From: Pelargonium nanum
Taxonomy: Eukaryota > Streptophyta > Magnoliopsida > Geraniales > Geraniaceae
Direction of reading: 5' to 3'
Assembly (NCBI GenBank): GCA_036897485.1
Contig: JAYMTF010001690.1
Span: 1 to 21,848 of the forward strand
DNA length: 21,848 nt
Below the pieces are notes generated by a model. That model saw only the letters and a list, made by a program, of their open reading frames with translations, made no database searches and was not told where the DNA came from. Positions within the stretch are counted from its first letter, which is position 1. Each line of letters opens with the position of its first letter. The translations under genes and the position numbers were made by a program. This document shows, in pieces, positions 20,270 through 21,848 of this stretch.

Positions 20270-21848
20270 TCAACTTTGAGGATGGAGATATAAAGTTGAC
20301 TCTTCAAGGCCCTCTATTGTGGGAGTGTATAAAGCTTTAAATGGTTCGAATGGAGAGAAGTTCAGCTGGTAATTCACAACAACTGATCCAAAGATGTTGA
20401 ACTTTCCAGCGCTACTATAAGCAACTTCTGCATCGGAACCTTTCTTATAAACCACTCTGGCTCTGCATGTCTCCCTATCAACTTCCGTTTCAGATTCTTT
20501 CAAAGGCCCAAACCTCCTAAACATCTTACTCAGGCTTGTTTCTGAAGGAACGGAATTCACCGTAGGAAAAGTCATAATAATTTCTGCAGGTGATGCTCGC
20601 TTCTTTTCATCCATGTAGGCCTTTGTCTCTGCTGCTGCTATTTCACTATTGGCATCACGATATCGCTTCCTTGAGTACGGCCGGCGACTTGCTTGTACGC
20701 TCTTATCCGGTTCAAGTGCAACAGGCACAATCTGGTATTCTCTTTTGCTTTTACGTGATAATTGCTCTAGAGAACCATTTTGGACAACCATGTCTGTCCA
20801 ATAAGAATCATTCATATCCACAAATTCAAATGTTTCAGGAAACCCAGCAATAGAATGGGATGACAATTTCCTTTTATCACCACTCTTCTCCATAACAGAG
20901 CTTTGGCTTGGGACAACCGAATCCCTAAAATCAGAGAAGAAACCAACAATAATATTCGAAAAACGGTAACTTTGAAAGGGATCTTGGGCTGCCAGGTGAA
21001 GATGAGACAACAATTCATCTAAAGATGAGCATTCAGCTGGAAGGAACATACTCTCCCCTTGAGATTCCTCCAGTTCCTCGAGAGAAACACCAAATCCATC
21101 TCCGGAAGGTCTATCATTATTATGCTTCATGATAGAGGGAGCACCAGTTAGATGGGTTGCAGCCCTTTGGATGCATTCACCGATCTTAAAGGATTGCTTT
21201 GGAGATGTAGATGTATTTGAAACTTTAGCAAGAGAAATACCTTTTGTTCCATCTTGGATCACCGAGTCATCAACAAGAGACTCAAAAGTCTTTCGCTTCT
21301 TGGCAGATGTTGGTGAAACCAACTTACTGGTTGTCATCCCATCAAACCCACTTTCAACTTCTGGAAAATCCAGAGTCCCACCCATCAATTCAGACAAGCT
21401 TCTCTCCTTTTTAATAGGATACATATCTCTCAAATTGTGTTTACGTTTATGTGAAGCACTCTTCTGAGATTCTGAAATCATTTGACCCGTATTTTCACAA
21501 ACAGGATTAGAATAACCAACTACCCCATCCAATTGCTCTTGCCCCTCAGGAAATAATATTTCTGTACCACTTTCCAATAATGCTCCACAAAACTGAAACT
21601 CGGGCAGTTGAGAATACCCTTTAAAACGACACAAGGCAAGCAGTTGTGCCTTCGCTATCACAAGCTCCAGTAGATCAGCACCAGCAGAAGGGGACTGTGC
21701 TAATGCTTTGATATACTCAATTAATTTATCAGGTTCAAAAGAACTAGCACTTGCAGATTTATCTACGCCAGCTCTCATACTTGATTCTTCACGGATTCCA
21801 GTGTTTTCAACTATCTGGAATTTGATACTATCATAGACATCATTTGGT
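20270..21848 (-). CDS. PWWP-domain (PDP-type) chromatin protein, C-terminal part, open at window edge
   Basis: The - strand is open from the right edge to TGA 20272-20270, giving 525 visible residues in one exon. The first ATG (21778) is not the start: 23 codons upstream of it stay open to the edge. The PWWP domain itself must lie outside the window. The visible part has a helical segment (DKLIEYIKALAQSP), a Lys-rich block HKRKHNLRDMYPIKKERSLSELMGG typical of plant PWWP proteins, a long disordered Ser-rich middle, a basic RRPYSRKRYRD motif that could act as a nuclear signal, and a C-terminal degenerate RRM-like module (20590-20351: SLSKMFRRFGPLKESETEV then ARVVYKKGSDAEVAY). In Arabidopsis, PDP proteins associate with Polycomb-linked factors and help set H3K27me3. 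The family is assigned by the C-terminal module and the SLSELMGG region. RPS23 is convergent with it. Confidence 0.85.
   Translation of the reverse strand, partial: PNDVYDSIKFQIVENTGIREESSMRAGVDKSASASSFEPDKLIEYIKALAQSPSAGADLLELVIAKAQLLALCRFKGYSQLPEFQFCGALLESGTEILFPEGQEQLDGVVGYSNPVCENTGQMISESQKSASHKRKHNLRDMYPIKKERSLSELMGGTLDFPEVESGFDGMTTSKLVSPTSAKKRKTFESLVDDSVIQDGTKGISLAKVSNTSTSPKQSFKIGECIQRAATHLTGAPSIMKHNNDRPSGDGFGVSLEELEESQGESMFLPAECSSLDELLSHLHLAAQDPFQSYRFSNIIVGFFSDFRDSVVPSQSSVMEKSGDKRKLSSHSIAGFPETFEFVDMNDSYWTDMVVQNGSLEQLSRKSKREYQIVPVALEPDKSVQASRRPYSRKRYRDANSEIAAAETKAYMDEKKRASPAEIIMTFPTVNSVPSETSLSKMFRRFGPLKESETEVDRETCRARVVYKKGSDAEVAYSSAGKFNIFGSVVVNYQLNFSPFEPFKALYTPTIEGLEESTLYLHPQS

Noticed and set aside
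21776-21778. ATG 21778 as the start of the PWWP protein
   Set aside because: The frame remains open upstream to the window edge, and the family's PWWP domain is still missing, so the gene continues beyond the window.

Overview
The window is nuclear DNA of a flowering plant, most likely a core eudicot. It carries intron-rich genes with GT-AG junctions and AT-rich introns, a plant ribosomal-protein promoter (site II motifs plus a telo-box), and typical plant transposon relics: a Stowaway-type MITE, Au-like SINEs and a LINE 3' fragment. I cannot name the species. There is no bacterial, viral or organellar content.

Layout, left to right. (1) 1-1256: an unassigned left edge, then a promoter and a long leader. 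(2) 1257-6812 (+): a seven-exon gene for an EF-hand-containing plastid/mitochondrial carrier of the SAM-transporter-like (SAMTL) group, 801 aa. (3) 7572-9929 (+): a three-exon gene for a ureidoglycolate lyase/hydrolase (AllA, PF04115) family protein, 188 aa. (4) 15909-10842 (-): a twelve-exon GET4 homologue, 333 aa, of the tail-anchored protein insertion pathway. (5) 16744-18611 (+): a four-exon cytosolic ribosomal protein uS12/RPS23 gene, 142 aa, whose first coding exon has only five coding bases. (6) 21848-20270 (-): the 3' part of a PWWP-domain (PDP-type) chromatin protein, open at the right window edge. All exon joins were made by hand from reading frame, splice consensus and remembered homologue sequences. 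The four complete reading frames close exactly in phase.

The genes do not form a pathway. From memory of Arabidopsis, two adjacencies look like retained microsynteny: SAMTL next to an AllA-like gene (At2g35800/At2g35810), and RPS23 beside a PWWP gene (At3g09680/At3g09670 and At5g02960/At5g02950). GET4 and RPS23 are divergent and share about 830 bp of intergenic DNA.

Repeats sit mainly in introns and intergenic DNA: a possible short MITE in the first promoter, a Stowaway MITE and a SINE relic in SAMTL introns, a degenerate tandem array of about 100 bp units and a lone Stowaway end in the AllA-like gene, an antisense LINE relic in GET4, and a longer SINE near the 3' end of the PWWP gene. I see no clearly new biological system. 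The least explained items are the protein-like patches at 19208-19428 (-), the left-edge open frame, and the tandem array at 7942-8296.
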